A program made the position numbers and the translations under genes. From NCBI GenBank assembly GCA_934045905.1, contig OW203765.1, positions 15,067,409 to 15,131,408 on the forward strand: a stretch of 64,000 nucleotides of DNA, read 5' to 3'. Source of the DNA: Leuctra nigra (Eukaryota > Arthropoda > Insecta > Plecoptera > Leuctridae). Position 1 is the stretch's first letter. Each line of letters starts with the position of its first letter. Under the pieces are notes generated by a model that saw only the letters and a program-made list of their open reading frames with translations, made no database searches and was not told the origin of the DNA. Shown here in pieces: positions 30,001 through 42,000 of this stretch.

Positions 30001-30123
30001 AGAACAATTGTACAATTGTACAATTATAACAAAACAATGTACAATTGTACAATTATAACAAAACAATATACAATTGTACATTGTACATTGTAATTGTAAT
30101 ACATTGTAATTGACAATTGTAAG
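30001..30123. repeat. TACAATTGTA palindromic repeat tract
   Basis: Seven or more acaattgtac-type palindromes with aaaacaat spacers form a short degenerate array. The rest of 29019-31300 is AT-rich with no gene that I can support; it contains no clear element ends. Confidence 0.7.
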
Positions 30124-31589
30124 AAAACTTACAACGCCTTCGGCCCACTATCTCCATTGTACTTCCACTTCGTTGCGTGGATAGAGCATTGAATCCCTGG
30201 GCCTTTAGCATTGGTCGCAGGCAAGTCGAAATAAATTGGTTTAGTATAGGTTATACAAATAAATACAATTATATGTAGTTGCTATTACGAGAACACAATG
30301 TTGTTATAGACAGGTAAAATTTAAGGATGCCATTCAGCACTTTTATGACAGTTTACACTATACACAATATACCCTGATATATTCTTCACTCTTATAAATA
30401 AATAACTAAATTACTTAATATATTGATGTATTTGTTTTTTTTATTATTCATTATTTATCAATAATGTCTCTGTTTTGACAAAATAACGTTTATTGATAAC
30501 ATTTCGCGTACAATTGAATTCTCTTCCTCAGGTACTATACCCACTATGTTGATACGATTTTTTCCCAAAACTACTGTATACCTACTTATCTATATAGATA
30601 CATATATATGTATTTTTTGGGAAAAATTACTTGTACCTATCAAGAAAGGGCATTAGTCCAGAGCAAAAAAAGCCTAAAATACAGGTGTTGTTTAAGGTTT
30701 AAATAAATAATCTAACAATCAATATTTGAATCAATAAGTTATTATATTTTCCTTAAAATATCTACAAAGTTTTGTATAGTTTTTTCATTTATCTCAGAAC
30801 TACCTACTAACCATGGACAAATGCCCTTTCTTAAATATGTGATTCAATAGCTCAGGTAACCATAAATACTATCAAAATAATACTGAAAAACAGACTGACA
30901 GCTATTCTCACATGTTACACCAAGATGGCAGCGCAAATATGAGCTGATGTCACGTGCAAACTTTGCACTACCTATATATTTTTTAATAGAGCGGGATCAC
31001 TATTTATGTATATAAGGCTATGATTTCCTTACTCTGGCAATGCAACCCCCCTACAGGCTGGCAACTAAAGTTTGCAGTGGAATTGGCGCAAAAAGTTTAT
31101 TCTTGTTCGGTTCATTGATACATTTTATAGTGTCGTTAGTCCAAATGTGTTGTTATTTTTTGCGTCTGATGAGAGCTAACCGTAATGTGTAACTGCTTAT
31201 TCTATAAATGACCACAAACCAGTCACATAGATGAGGTAACAAATTAGCAGACAATTTAATAACCAACAACTTATTTACTAATAATTACATTTTTGCATTG
31301 TTGTAGGTATAGAGAGAAGAAGCAATGAGTGGTCTATTCTGGGATCCCAACTACATCATAAAGTTGGAGCCCCAAGATACAGAAGATGCGACAAACATCA
31401 GCAGGGAAATTAATGATAATGCATCGTACATTCCAACATTAGAAGACATCCCGATACAACAAGAACCCCTGTTCAGCAACGACAGATACTTGTTTGAAAG
31501 AGAAATCAAACCTGAATTAAATGCAGAATTATCTTTCAATGAAAATAGTCGACAACATGAACATAGCCAAACAGTTGAACGAAAACCAC

Positions 31590-31900
31590 TGCTCAGAACC
31601 AAACAAGACTTGTTCAATAAATAAATAAAATTGGAACTGGACGCAGAATTGTCTTGCAATGACAATGATCCTCTTTATGGAACAGTTGAGTACAAACCAA
31701 TGCTCAGTACCGACCAAGACATGTTCAATAAACAAATAAAATTGGAAGTGGACGCAGAATTGTCTTGCAATGTCAAAGATTCTCTTTATGAAACAGTTGA
31801 GCAAAAACCACTGTTTAATACCGACCAAGACTTGTTCAATAAACAAATAAAATTATAACTGGACGCAGAATTGTCTTGCAATGTCATTCGTCCTCTTCAT
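31590..31900 (+). repeat. About 117-bp imperfect repeats encoding an acidic region
   Basis: Three to four units encode variants of FNKQIKLELDAELSCN and YETVEQKPLFNT. At 31622 the first unit has TAA where sister units have CAA (Gln), a single C to T change. At 31856 TAA replaces a GAA-like codon. Confidence 0.7.
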
Positions 31901-32937
31901 AAACAAAGGCAAGAAGTTGAAGGAATTAATGAGGCGTCAGGATCTAGTGAAACACATGCAGAGGCAAGTCAATCAGATTGCGAAACTGAATATAACAAAC
32001 GTAAATATCGGATAAGAGCGTGCTCTGTATCACGCAGTAGAGAAGAGTTTAATTGTCAAGACAATGATAACTTCTCGGCTGCAGTCAGCAGTTCGCTGTC
32101 TCTTCCAAGACACGGTGGCCGCAAGACGTATCCTGCCGTTGCCCGCGCTACACCGGAAGCCACGCAGGACCAACTCGCCACAACTAGCGGCCTGCACAAG
32201 GAGAGGAGCAAGGAGTGGACAGTGTCCAGTGCCAACACTAACAATGTGTTACAACACTAACAACACTAACACATGCTTGTTCCTGCCACCGCCAGACACT
32301 ACGACTGCGCACACTGCCCCGCCAAGTTCAAGACACGGGACGGAATTAAACAGCATCTTGCCGTGCACTAGCTAACTCACACCACTGACCGACTATTCAC
32401 TTGCGAATCTTGCACTTACAGTTGTGTCAACAGGTGGAAGCTAAACAGTCACAAGAAGATCCATTCCTCTGAGAAGCCATTCAAATGCACAGCATGCGAA
32501 TATAAGACAAACATTAAGAGTGACCTCGGCAAACACCAACGCAAGCATTCCTCTGAGAAGCCGTTTCAATGCACTTTATGTGAGTATAAAACGAAACATA
32601 AGAGCAGCCTGAGCGACCACCTACGCAGGCATACGGGTGAGCGGACTTACGCATGCAATGATTGTTCCAACAAGTATTTCAGCAGCAGCAACCTAATCAG
32701 TCACAAGAAGATCCATTCCTCTGAGAAGCCATTCAAATGCACAACATGTGAATATAAGACACATATTAAGAGTAGCCTCGTCATCCACCAACGCATACAT
32801 TCCTCTGAGAAGCCGTTACAATGCACAACATGCGAATATAAGACAACCATCAAGAGGAACCTCGTCCTCCACCAACGCATACATTCCTCTGAGAAACCAC
32901 ACAGATGCACTTTATGTGAGTATAAAACGAACCGTAA

Positions 32938-33278
32938 AGCCCGTCTTCCATCATTGCGATGTTTTCGTCGCAATGTTGCTTTGCGGCACGATTTTTCAGT
33001 CACCGTCTTCCATGGTTGCGATGATTTCGCCGTCGCGTCATGTATTTCCAACTCCCCCATTTGTCCAGAGGTGGTTCAGCGGTAACCGCGCATGCGCACA
33101 ACGCTGCGATAGAAATTCGCTGCGTTATTATTGAAGTTGGTTCTACTTTCAGCGACGATCCGCAGCGATTCTCGTGACGTCATGCGATGCTGCGATTCGA
33201 GCGCTGATTGGCTGAGAGACCACGTTGCGGCTGCGAATTCGCATTGCGATGAAAAAACGCAATCATGGAAGACGGGCT
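32938..33278. mobile_element. PIF/Harbinger-type MITE inside the zinc-finger exon
   Basis: The inverted ends are AGCCCGTCTTCCAT and ATGGAAGACGGGCT. The 3-bp flanks are TAA at 32935-32937 and TAA at 33279-33281. Removing the element with one TAA restores the linker of a C2H2 finger (TNRK then SSLTDHQRRH). It is 341 bp with no coding capacity. Confidence 0.9.
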
Positions 33279-34396
33279 TAAGAGTAGCCTTACCGACCAC
33301 CAACGCAGGCATACGGGCGAGCGGTCTTACGCATGCAATGTTTGTCCCTTCAAGACTATCACCAGCAGCAACCTATGCAATCACAAGAAGATCCATTCCT
33401 CAGTGAAGCTGTTCCAATGCTATACATGCGAATATAGGTCAAACAATAAAAGTGACCTCGTCGACCACCAACGCATACATTCTGGCGAGAAGCCCTACGC
33501 CTGTACTCTTTGCACGGCTCAACACAGAAAGACACACTTAAGCGTCAAAGCCTTGCAATGTGCCCTCTGCGTCTATTCGACCAATGTCAAGCGTTGCATT
33601 GCTGCTCACATAAAGCGATGCCATTAGATAAAGTTATCAATACTGACTTAAATTTATAAGTGCATTATCAACATGCTCGACAAAGTGGCGATGACTTTAG
33701 ATATTTAAGAACAAAATATGATACATTTTACATGGCTCAGCCACGCTATTTATTTATTACTCTGTAGATGAACTGTAATGAAAATAATGTATTTTGCTTG
33801 CAACGTTTCTACTTAGAATACAAATTAGCACACTATGTCAAATTATCTATCATGTTGGTTATATTTAGGTTACCAATTTAACTATTGAATGTTCTATTAC
33901 CGAAAGCGAGCGGAAATCGCACGGTTCGTCAGAGTTTTTTTTTGAAATTTTGTCTTCCCACTAAATAATTTTAAAAATCATATAGTAACGACCCATTATA
34001 GCATAATATACTAAATATTGCCGCAAACTGCAGTACTTTATGACCTCTGGTGCGACCTCAAAGTGTTAAATACGATATTTGTAGTAAAATAAAAAAAATA
34101 GTAAAATTTTTTAGTAAAAAGCTTGTTATAACACTAATTTTACTGTAATAATAAAATTCGATGCCATAAAATTCTACAGCATTTTTCTTAAAATATACTA
34201 AATGTTTTTTTTTGTTTTACATACATTTAGGTTATTTTTTGCTAACTTTTCAGCTTGTTCTAATGCCTATTAATTTAAATAAGAATCGTGTTTTCTCTTC
34301 GCAAAAGTCCATTAACATCTAACAGAGAAGAACTAGATAGGTCTAATCTGTTGATATTAACATGGTTATGATGCGAAATCCTGTGTTTACATTAGG

Positions 34397-34440
34397 TAAT
34401 CGCTGAGTGAAACGCGTTGATGAGCGAGCACCGATACGTG
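34397..34440 (-). mobile_element. Degenerate rolling-circle 3' terminus
   Basis: gctgagtgaaacgcgttgatgagcgagcac resembles the hairpin terminus of the 25471-29018 family, but the CTAG is lost. A poly-G run follows at 34835-34862. Otherwise 33628-35480 has no gene that I can support. Confidence 0.4.
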
Positions 34441-35482
34441 CAACATATCCAACCAAACACGATAGGGCATGAAATTAGGCCAAATTTAATCATGTTATGC
34501 TTTAACTGCACTGTTGTGCTTTTTTAACACTGAAAAAATTCCGTTGAAAAAATGTCAAAGAAATTGAACGTCAGAATTGTCATTGAAAACCGCCCCCGAC
34601 CCATATAGGGTTAGAAGGTTCTTCACCAGGCCCCTATTTTATGTTATGTTTTGGGACCGTGGAAGTATTTGACCCATTTCCATCTTCATAGAATAAGGCC
34701 CTATAACTACCTAGGTACTTTACTGCATATTTGTTGCTACCAACCAAAGTTTTGGTTTGTCCCCATAAAATTATGAAATAGTCTGAAATCATCACTGATT
34801 GGTATGGCGTTTTCTGGGAACTTGGGTCGGAGGAGGGTAGGGGGGGGGGGGGGGGGGGGAGGCGCAATTTTTTTTATTTGCATGCCGGGAGCCGAAGTCC
34901 CTATAGTTACGGCACTGACTGTAGCCTTCGTCATGGAGGGACAAAGGAGCAATGCTAGAGTGAATATGCTTACCTATCGTAAAATCACCCCTTCGGCCAC
35001 ATTTCAATGTAGCGGCTTGTATGTTTACATAGCAACGCATAGCAACCCGATTGATGTAACCACCCAACAGGTTTATAAAACACTAAGAAGATTAAATACC
35101 AGGATAATACCTAATAAACAGTGAGTGAACTTTTACTTGTATTGTCAATCAATTGATAAAATAATACACGATATTTCGCCGTGCTTTCGACGAGCTTTGT
35201 CAAGTATGACGCCCCCCTTCCCTACAGGTTGTTATCTCTAGTTTGCAGTAAAAATTCGTTAAAATATTTGTACTCAATTGTTTTTTTTTATTTTTAAGCA
35301 CCGCTTGTCGTTTTTTTTGTTTTTTTTGTTATTTGTTATTTCTTGCGTCTTATGAGAGCTATTACGTAACGTGTAGTTTTGCTTATTAAAAATTTTACTA
35401 CAAACAGGTCATCTAGATGCTCGGTTAAGAATTAAGTAGACAATTTGTTAACCTTAGACATTTTTATTTCAAGTGGGAAGTA

Positions 35483-36025
35483 ATTGTTGTAGGTATAGAG
35501 AGAAGAACAATTAGTAATCAATTCTGGGATCCCAACTACATCATAAAGCTGGAGCCCCAAAAGACGGAAGATACAACAAACATCAGCAGGGAAATAAACG
35601 TTAATACAACAACGTGCATTCCAACATTAGAAGTCATCTCGATAGAACAAGAACCCCTGTTCATCAACGACAAATACTTGTTCGAAAGAGAAATCAAACC
35701 TGAATTAAATGCAACTTTCTCTGTCAAAGAAAATGATCCTCTTTATGAAACAGCTGAAAATAGCCACTGTTTGTTACCGAACAAGACTTGTTTAATAATA
35801 GACAAATAAAACTAGAAAGGAATGCAGAGTGCTCTTTTACCAACAACGAACCTTCTCAAGAACATAGGCACGAAGTTGCATTCGATTCGAAATGAATTAG
35901 GCAACTGTTCTCGTGAACAAAAAGCAGAGACAATTCAACCAGATCGTGTAAATAAATATAAAAAACGTAAATATCTGATAAGAGAGTGCTCTGTATCACT
36001 CAGGTGTAAGAGAATACCTACTTAA
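35483..36025 (+). pseudogene. Truncated paralogue of the zinc-finger gene 5' exon
   Basis: It repeats the 31309-31900 region: FWDPNYIIKLEPQKTEDTTN, then EQEPLFINDKYLFEREIKPE. The ATG of the sister copy is ATT here, so the start is lost. Frameshifts and stops follow (near 35808), and no zinc fingers follow. Upstream sequence from about 35200 is also related to 31040-31310, so the duplication was genomic and not retroposed. Confidence 0.75.
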
Positions 36026-36198
36026 AAGTTAACAGTATTTGTCGATATCAGTCAACAAATGGCAATTAGTAAAGCTTCAAATGAGATAAAATATACTTCC
36101 GGTCTTCATTCTGATCATAAGATGATGACGTACATACAGAAATATTCAAATAAATAAGAAATGTAATATTATATATTCACTTTCTCTCCTGAGTACTA

Positions 36199-36285
36199 AT
36201 TCTGTATCTTTTTGATCTCGTCGCGACCGAATTCATTTCACTGTCACTTCATTGTCGCGACGAGATCTAAAAGATAATACAGAAT
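36199..36285. mobile_element. Fold-back element with CTCGTCGCG arms
   Basis: ATTCTGTATC and GATCTCGTCGCGAC pair with GTCGCGACGAGATC and ATACAGAAT. The same CTCGTCGCGG/CCGCGACGAG core reappears in the hairpin at 50612. Confidence 0.65.
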
Positions 36286-36379
36286 AGGTACCCTGGGGTG
36301 CGATCACATAAAATGAGCACTTTCTTGTCACGGTGAAAAGCTTCTCATCTTGTTTATATTAATTATTATCCACTTTGAT

Positions 36380-36660
36380 GGTTTGTTATAATATGTCCAC
36401 TGCCAGAGGGGGGGGGCAAGATATTAGAGTTCAATGTGGGGGTCTGGGGGAAAGACCACCAGCACATGCGGGTCCGGGGCGCACAGTCCCGGAAAATGCT
36501 TGATAAAATATCTGAGGTGACTTTCCTCGAATATCCTGGGCAAGCAAAACAAAGACTTGATATTTTTGGCGTATTTTCCTGCCCTTTAATCGGTATTTTT
36601 TGGTAACTAGGGGGGTGGGGACAGCTCCCCCTTTTCGTGGGTGCCCACGTCCAATGTTTA
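36380..36660. repeat. GGGGGGG/CCGGGCCGCACAG-type element fragment
   Basis: It shares gcgggtccgggg, gcacagtcccgg and poly-G borders with the interior of the hAT-like element at 56088-57173. No complete ends are seen. Confidence 0.4.
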
Positions 36661-36726
36661 ATTCGGGAATCCAGAATGTCTGAGCATAACATACGAAACA
36701 TTTCCATTCGCCTTAGAGTTTTCTCT

Positions 36727-38740
36727 TAAATTAGTTCCCTTGGATACAAATATTACATTTCATGATATTGTTGTGTTCTTCATAGTTGATTGATATATGC
36801 TTAAAAACGTCGTAAGTTTACATGGTGACCCGTGGCCAGTTGGTTAGCCTCTCTGCCTTCTGCGGATTGTGGCTCTTTCTGGTCGCAAGGTCCGCTGTAG
36901 GACTGAGGGGGAGCCTTATCTTTTTATTTTTTTAATCGATGTCAATTGTATTTCCAGGACTGACCGTCGCTTCAAAATGTTTACAATAATATTATTCATT
37001 AAGTTACGTTACTTTTGACCAAAATAATAGTAATAGTTATTTTAAAATTAAAAGCTTAAAAAATATGTCGGCACACGATGTATATAACATTATGTTTTGT
37101 GCAGATTTACACTATCCACGGAATCTAATTGAAATGGCTAAAAACGGAGCAATTTTAGAAAAGATTCACGAGTATTTCACTATTCTCATCTAGAACACAA
37201 GACGCATTGCGTCTTGCATTTTGTTAGAGCTTCTACTTGGAAATTATGAGCCAGGTGTAGGATAAAATAAAGCTTTTACAACAACAAGGTCTATGAAAGT
37301 AATGTAGAGAAGAAGCGTAAGTATAACGCAAATATAAATACACACTGTAAATGTAGTTTGTAAATGAAATAGAGCAAAACCACAAGACTTAGCGGTTTCC
37401 ATCGCGAACATTATTTCCTCACTACAACTGGTGGCAGATGTAGGATAAATAACAGAAACATCTTGATACTGACTTGAGAGTGTTAAGCCTGATGCACAAT
37501 TGAATTAAGGTTTATGGTTTAGTGTTTAGTGTTTAGTGTTTAGTGTTTAAGAGAAATGAAAGGTGCTGTTATAACGTTACCATGCACAACTGTCATAAGC
37601 GTTATAAGGTTTAGTGTTTAAGGTTTAAGCTGAAATAAGAAATCAACAAAATCCATTTCTTATTGCAAAACACTATTTCACCTTATGACGAACCAATCAG
37701 AAGAGAGCAGAGTAAATGTCAATGTCAAATTCGTACGGGAAAATGAAAAGTCGTCTGAATTAATGTCATTGGAAGCATTTTAATTTGATATTTGTGCCTA
37801 ATCTTGCTCATATATTTGTTTCCATATCATTTTTCGATCAATTATTTAATTTTATCACGTGGTGAAATAACCTCGTGAAATAAGCAATTGTGCACTGGAC
37901 TCTGTTATAACATCTTAAACACTAATCACTAAACATTAAACCATAAACCTTAATTCAATTGTGCATCAGGCTTTAATTACATAAATAATAAACGGTCTGC
38001 GTTTGGTTTGTTGATAACACAAAATCCATCATACATAAAATGTTTTATTGCAATATTTATATGTTATCGGTATCATTTGTCATAATTAATGCAACATTTT
38101 AGAACTAGGATATTTCCGACTGTCAAAGACAGATATGATTCAGCCTACTCATAACAAAGGTGATCGAAGTGATGTTGGTAGTTTCAGGCTTATTATCAGT
38201 GATTTAAACAATTTAGTGTTCAGTGTTTTCGGTGTTTTAAGTGTTTTTCAGCTAATTTTTTGTTCTGGCATTATAACATTCATATCGAATATTAATCTTT
38301 AAAATACTTGTCAACATGGGTTTACGAAGAGAAAATCGCCTGTGACTGCAATGCCTGGATTTTTAAATAAAGTTATGAATTCATTGGATAACAAATAAAA
38401 CATGATTGACATTTACTATGATTTAAATTCCTTTATAATATTAATCGCTCCATTCTTTTCAATTAATTAAAGCATTTGGGAATAGATAAAATAGCAAATT
38501 ATTGGATAAAGAGATATGTATTTGGTTCATGATTTAATCGTTAGCAACTCAGAGTCCTGGTGCACTCTGAGTTGAAACATTAACTACTAGATGGAGCCCA
38601 ATGCAACAATGGCTAAATGGAATATCGTCATAGAGATAACTCTGAATTCAAGCATTATGTTCTTGATGGCGCACAGTGCAACAATCGAATTTAGTCATGG
38701 AGACTACGAAAACATTTAAAGCACATTTTTGTTCCGCACC
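36727..38740. mobile_element. Interspersed element, inverted relative of 15170-19830 without the PIF insertion
   Basis: The blocks match in reverse complement and the order is conserved. The site corresponding to the PIF/Harbinger insertion is intact near 37191 (ctagaacacaag). It carries its own nested MITE at 37486-37972. Its right end lies only about 175 bp upstream of the start codon at 38916. Confidence 0.6.
37486..37972. mobile_element. PIF/Harbinger-like MITE with TTTAGTG repeats
   Basis: The inverted ends are AGCCTGATGCACAATTGAAT and ATTCAATTGTGCATCAGGCT. The flanks are TTA at 37483-37485 and TTA at 37973-37975. The interior has repeated gtttagtgtttagtg next to the left end. It is 487 bp long. 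Confidence 0.8.
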
Positions 38741-38915
38741 GAACTTCTCCACTAGCTGGGCGGTAAAAGTCAGATTTGCTTTTTGTTAACATCAAGCTAC
38801 CTTGGCTATCACATTTCCAAGTGGCTCTGAGTTTTTAAACATTTGCCGCAACCAAGCTGATTGATTGCACTGAAGAATATTTGACAGATCTAGAAGCTTT
38901 CGTCGAGCAAGAAGA

Positions 38916-39005
38916 ATGGACGCCACGCTACAAGAACATGACGCTAAAGTCGTCTATCATCTGCCTCCGGGTCTCAAAGAGTTGTGCGCCGACATCACAA
39001 GAGAG
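38916..39005 (+). CDS. Exon 1: start and first half of RIIa domain
   Basis: It encodes MDATLQEHDAKVVYHLPPGL and KELCADITRE, 30 codons, phase 0 at GAGAG/gtaagc. The ATG is chosen because Sp17-type proteins start just before the Y.LP.G..ELL motif. Upstream stops limit any extension. Confidence 0.85.
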
Positions 39006-42000
39006 GTAAGCAAGAAATTAAGAGTAGGGTATAATCTGCCTCCGGTTCATTTGGAGTACCTATGTCTCTCATGGTATTTGAGAATGTGTTTTGAGCACCA
39101 CTTTCTTCAAGCACTCTCTAAAACTTATGTCGTTTTCGGCTGGCCGCACTGGGGTTGCACTGAGTTATTGATCGTGACGTCATGTCGTAACCTTGTTTTG
39201 CCCTAGTGCTGCCTAGTACTGCCCTCAGCCGAATACGAATGATATGTTTTGATTTTGTGTTTTGACACTGACAGCTATTTTCAAATGGCAACCGAAGAAA
39301 TTGAGCTCCCGAGTGTTTTAAACACCACCTTCTTCATGCACTCCTCTCTCCCCTTCTCCTGCCGTTCAGCGGGAGCATTTTATTTGAATCGAAAATTCAG
39401 TCTTCCCGCTACAAAGAGCTGATGTTCAGTGTACAGTTGTGTGGCTCCAACCAACTCGAACGGCGGAAAAATGTACTACTAGACGTCGACGTAAATGCAA
39501 ATGGCTGCTGTTTATTCTGTCAGTGCAGTTAGTAGTTTCGTGGGTGTATTTTGTATGTTCAATTCAAATATATTGTTCATAAATATGATTAAATATGTAA
39601 TACTTCATACAATGAAATAAATTGTATGTTACTTTACTTTATTTATTGAGTATCGAAGAACAAATGCGTATTTCGTACAACATAACCAATCTTTTTCTTG
39701 TGACTTGCCAAGACAAATTAATTAGGTACCTATGTACCTACCTACCGAGCAAAGAATATTTTTTCTATCGGCAGTGTGAATAGGTACATGCACTTAATTC
39801 TGTTGCTGTAGGTATGTGGTATGTAGCTTCCTAATAGGTATACCTACCTACTACAGCTACCTATAGTACTACCTACCTACTAGGTAGGTACATACCTACG
39901 TAGCAGGTAGGTCGGTTACCTCTTACCTAGATTACCTTACAGAAAAGTATTTTACACATTGTTCTAACTCTGTCAATAACTATCGAACAAAGAAAGTATT
40001 AGTATCTAATAAAAGTTGACGCCTATATTCATGACTGGACAATGCAATCACAAACTCGATAGTGATGGGATCAATTTGATGCAGGGATGTTTCGGATAGG
40101 AATAATGTAAGTCACCTAATTATTTTGCTGATCGGTTTACACTTGTGTGTGACACTGTAAAATGTCCTTCTAAGATTACAGAAGTGCCATTTATCATTAG
40201 AAATGCAATAGCAGCAAGTTCACTGCTAAACACGACAACAGAAGTCTGTTGAAGGTTCATAAAATCCAAATTTACCTTGGGTCGTACTATCAAGCGCCAT
40301 CTACTTTATCCATCAGATGAAATATCAAAACTGTTCAAAGTGACTTGGAGATTGACAGACTATACATGATTAAATAGGTGTGTCGTACACATTGCAATAT
40401 CAAAGAAGAGTACTCTAACATAATATGCGCTCTAGGTATGTCAACTATAGAAATTTCGTAGAGTTTGAATGAAGTCCAGGAATTCACATACCTATTATTT
40501 TATGTTGTCTCCTTGGCATAGCATGTCATGCATGCTTATGTCCAATGGTTAAAAGACAAGTTTAGCAGTTTATGTAATATAATTTATTGTTTCAATTTGT
40601 AGATTGCAATGGATTGCACATTGACATACGTTTTCTAATGAGCTTCTAACAAGGTATACATGTTATTTAGCCAAGAGATAATGTTCTTCCAACTTCTTCT
40701 TTAAGCTTCAATTGACATTGGTTGTTCATTATACTCTCTGGGTTGCCTTTGTGAGTGTTGTTTGTGATTTTGATGCAAATTACTAATATAAAGATGCAAG
40801 ATAGTGACCAGTGTTATGATTAGATAATTTTATTTTTACCTAGATAAAGATAAAGATAACCTGCCAAAAATTTATCCAGATAAGATAATAGATACATTTC
40901 CAAGAAATCATCTAGGTAATAGATCAAGATAACAAATAATTATCTAGATAATTGTAATAGATAGGTATAATATTAATAGATTTAAAAAAAACGTTCCCTA
41001 ATTATTTTCGAATCCTAAATTCGGAACTCGAGTTTTTAAAAAATGGGGCCGACAAAACAATCCAACTAATGCGACTAAACGGAGATGAATTTCTTTTTTC
41101 ATTTCATCCGACATTTGAGGTTTGTGCATGTTCATACAAACAAATACATTTTGAATTTTATATTTTTTATCTAGATAATTGCCATTAGATAACAATATTT
41201 TTATCTAGATAAAGATAACGATAACCAATTATTTAATTATCTAGATAAGATAATAGATAAAAAATAACTATCCAGATAATTATCTAGATAATTTTATCTA
41301 GATAAGTCACAACACTGATAGTGACTGATATAAATTCAATGAGCAAGGTTTTGGATATGGGAATGAAAATTAATTATCTAGGTTGTTCTTGTTAGTTGAT
41401 TTGTTCTTGTGTGGTACTGCAAATGCCCTTCTAATAATGCAGAAGGGTCACTTAGGTATGCCAGCAAAAAAGGAAGCTATTAGATTATGAAATTGCATAA
41501 AGTTCACTGCTAAACAACAGAAGCCGAGCGTCTGTCGCAAGCTCGAAAAATCCAAAGTTATCATGGGTCTACAATAGTCTGACTATTATTAGCCATCTAC
41601 TTTCAACATCAGAATAAATATCAGGTAACTGTTCATAGCTATCTGACTGAAAGATTACAAATACATGACTGAACAGCCCAGTAGTCATCGTCATCATATG
41701 TAGGACTAATCCGCAAAGAAGACTGCAACAAGGTAAGGCAGCCTGGGTAGTAAAATCAGTAGGAATATAATAATGGGCTGTTATCCTATTATATTAGTTT
41801 CGCTGTCCTAGTGGAATTGCTAAAAGCAATTAAATGTAAATGAGGGGAAATATTTTTTTTAAATTATATTACATACCCCACTACACGTTGCATTCACTAT
41901 TTTTGTGTTACTGCACCCTAATATTTTCAAATTTGCTACTTTCTAGTTGAAAAGTAACCTCCGTCTTGTGTCCGTCTTTAAAAAGTCAAAGTTTGAGCGC

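Larger units (their letters stand above)
31325..33627 (+). pseudogene. C2H2 zinc-finger gene, disrupted by stops and a MITE
   Basis: ATG at 31325 follows gtaggtatagagagaagaagca, whose ttgtag is a plausible acceptor. The N-terminal part MSGLFWDPNYIIKLEPQDTE has sumoylation-like IKLEP and acidic repeats of about 39 residues (DQDLFNKQIKLE and so on). About a dozen C2H2 fingers follow from 32297 (for example HKKIHSSEKPFKCTACEYKT) to the end AAHIKRCH and stop at 33625. The same frame is broken by TAA at 31622, TAA at 31856, TAA at 32258 and TAG at 32369. The 32258 stop could be spliced out before the finger exon (acceptor ccgccag at 32295). A 341-bp MITE splits a finger at 32938. As sequenced it cannot give a full DNA-binding protein; a truncated N-terminal peptide of 99 residues remains possible. 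Confidence 0.75.

Noticed and set aside
34835..34862. Poly-G tract as a G-quadruplex regulator
   Set aside because: A simple homopolymer next to unremarkable sequence; its length is also unreliable in sequencing, so I do not assign a function.
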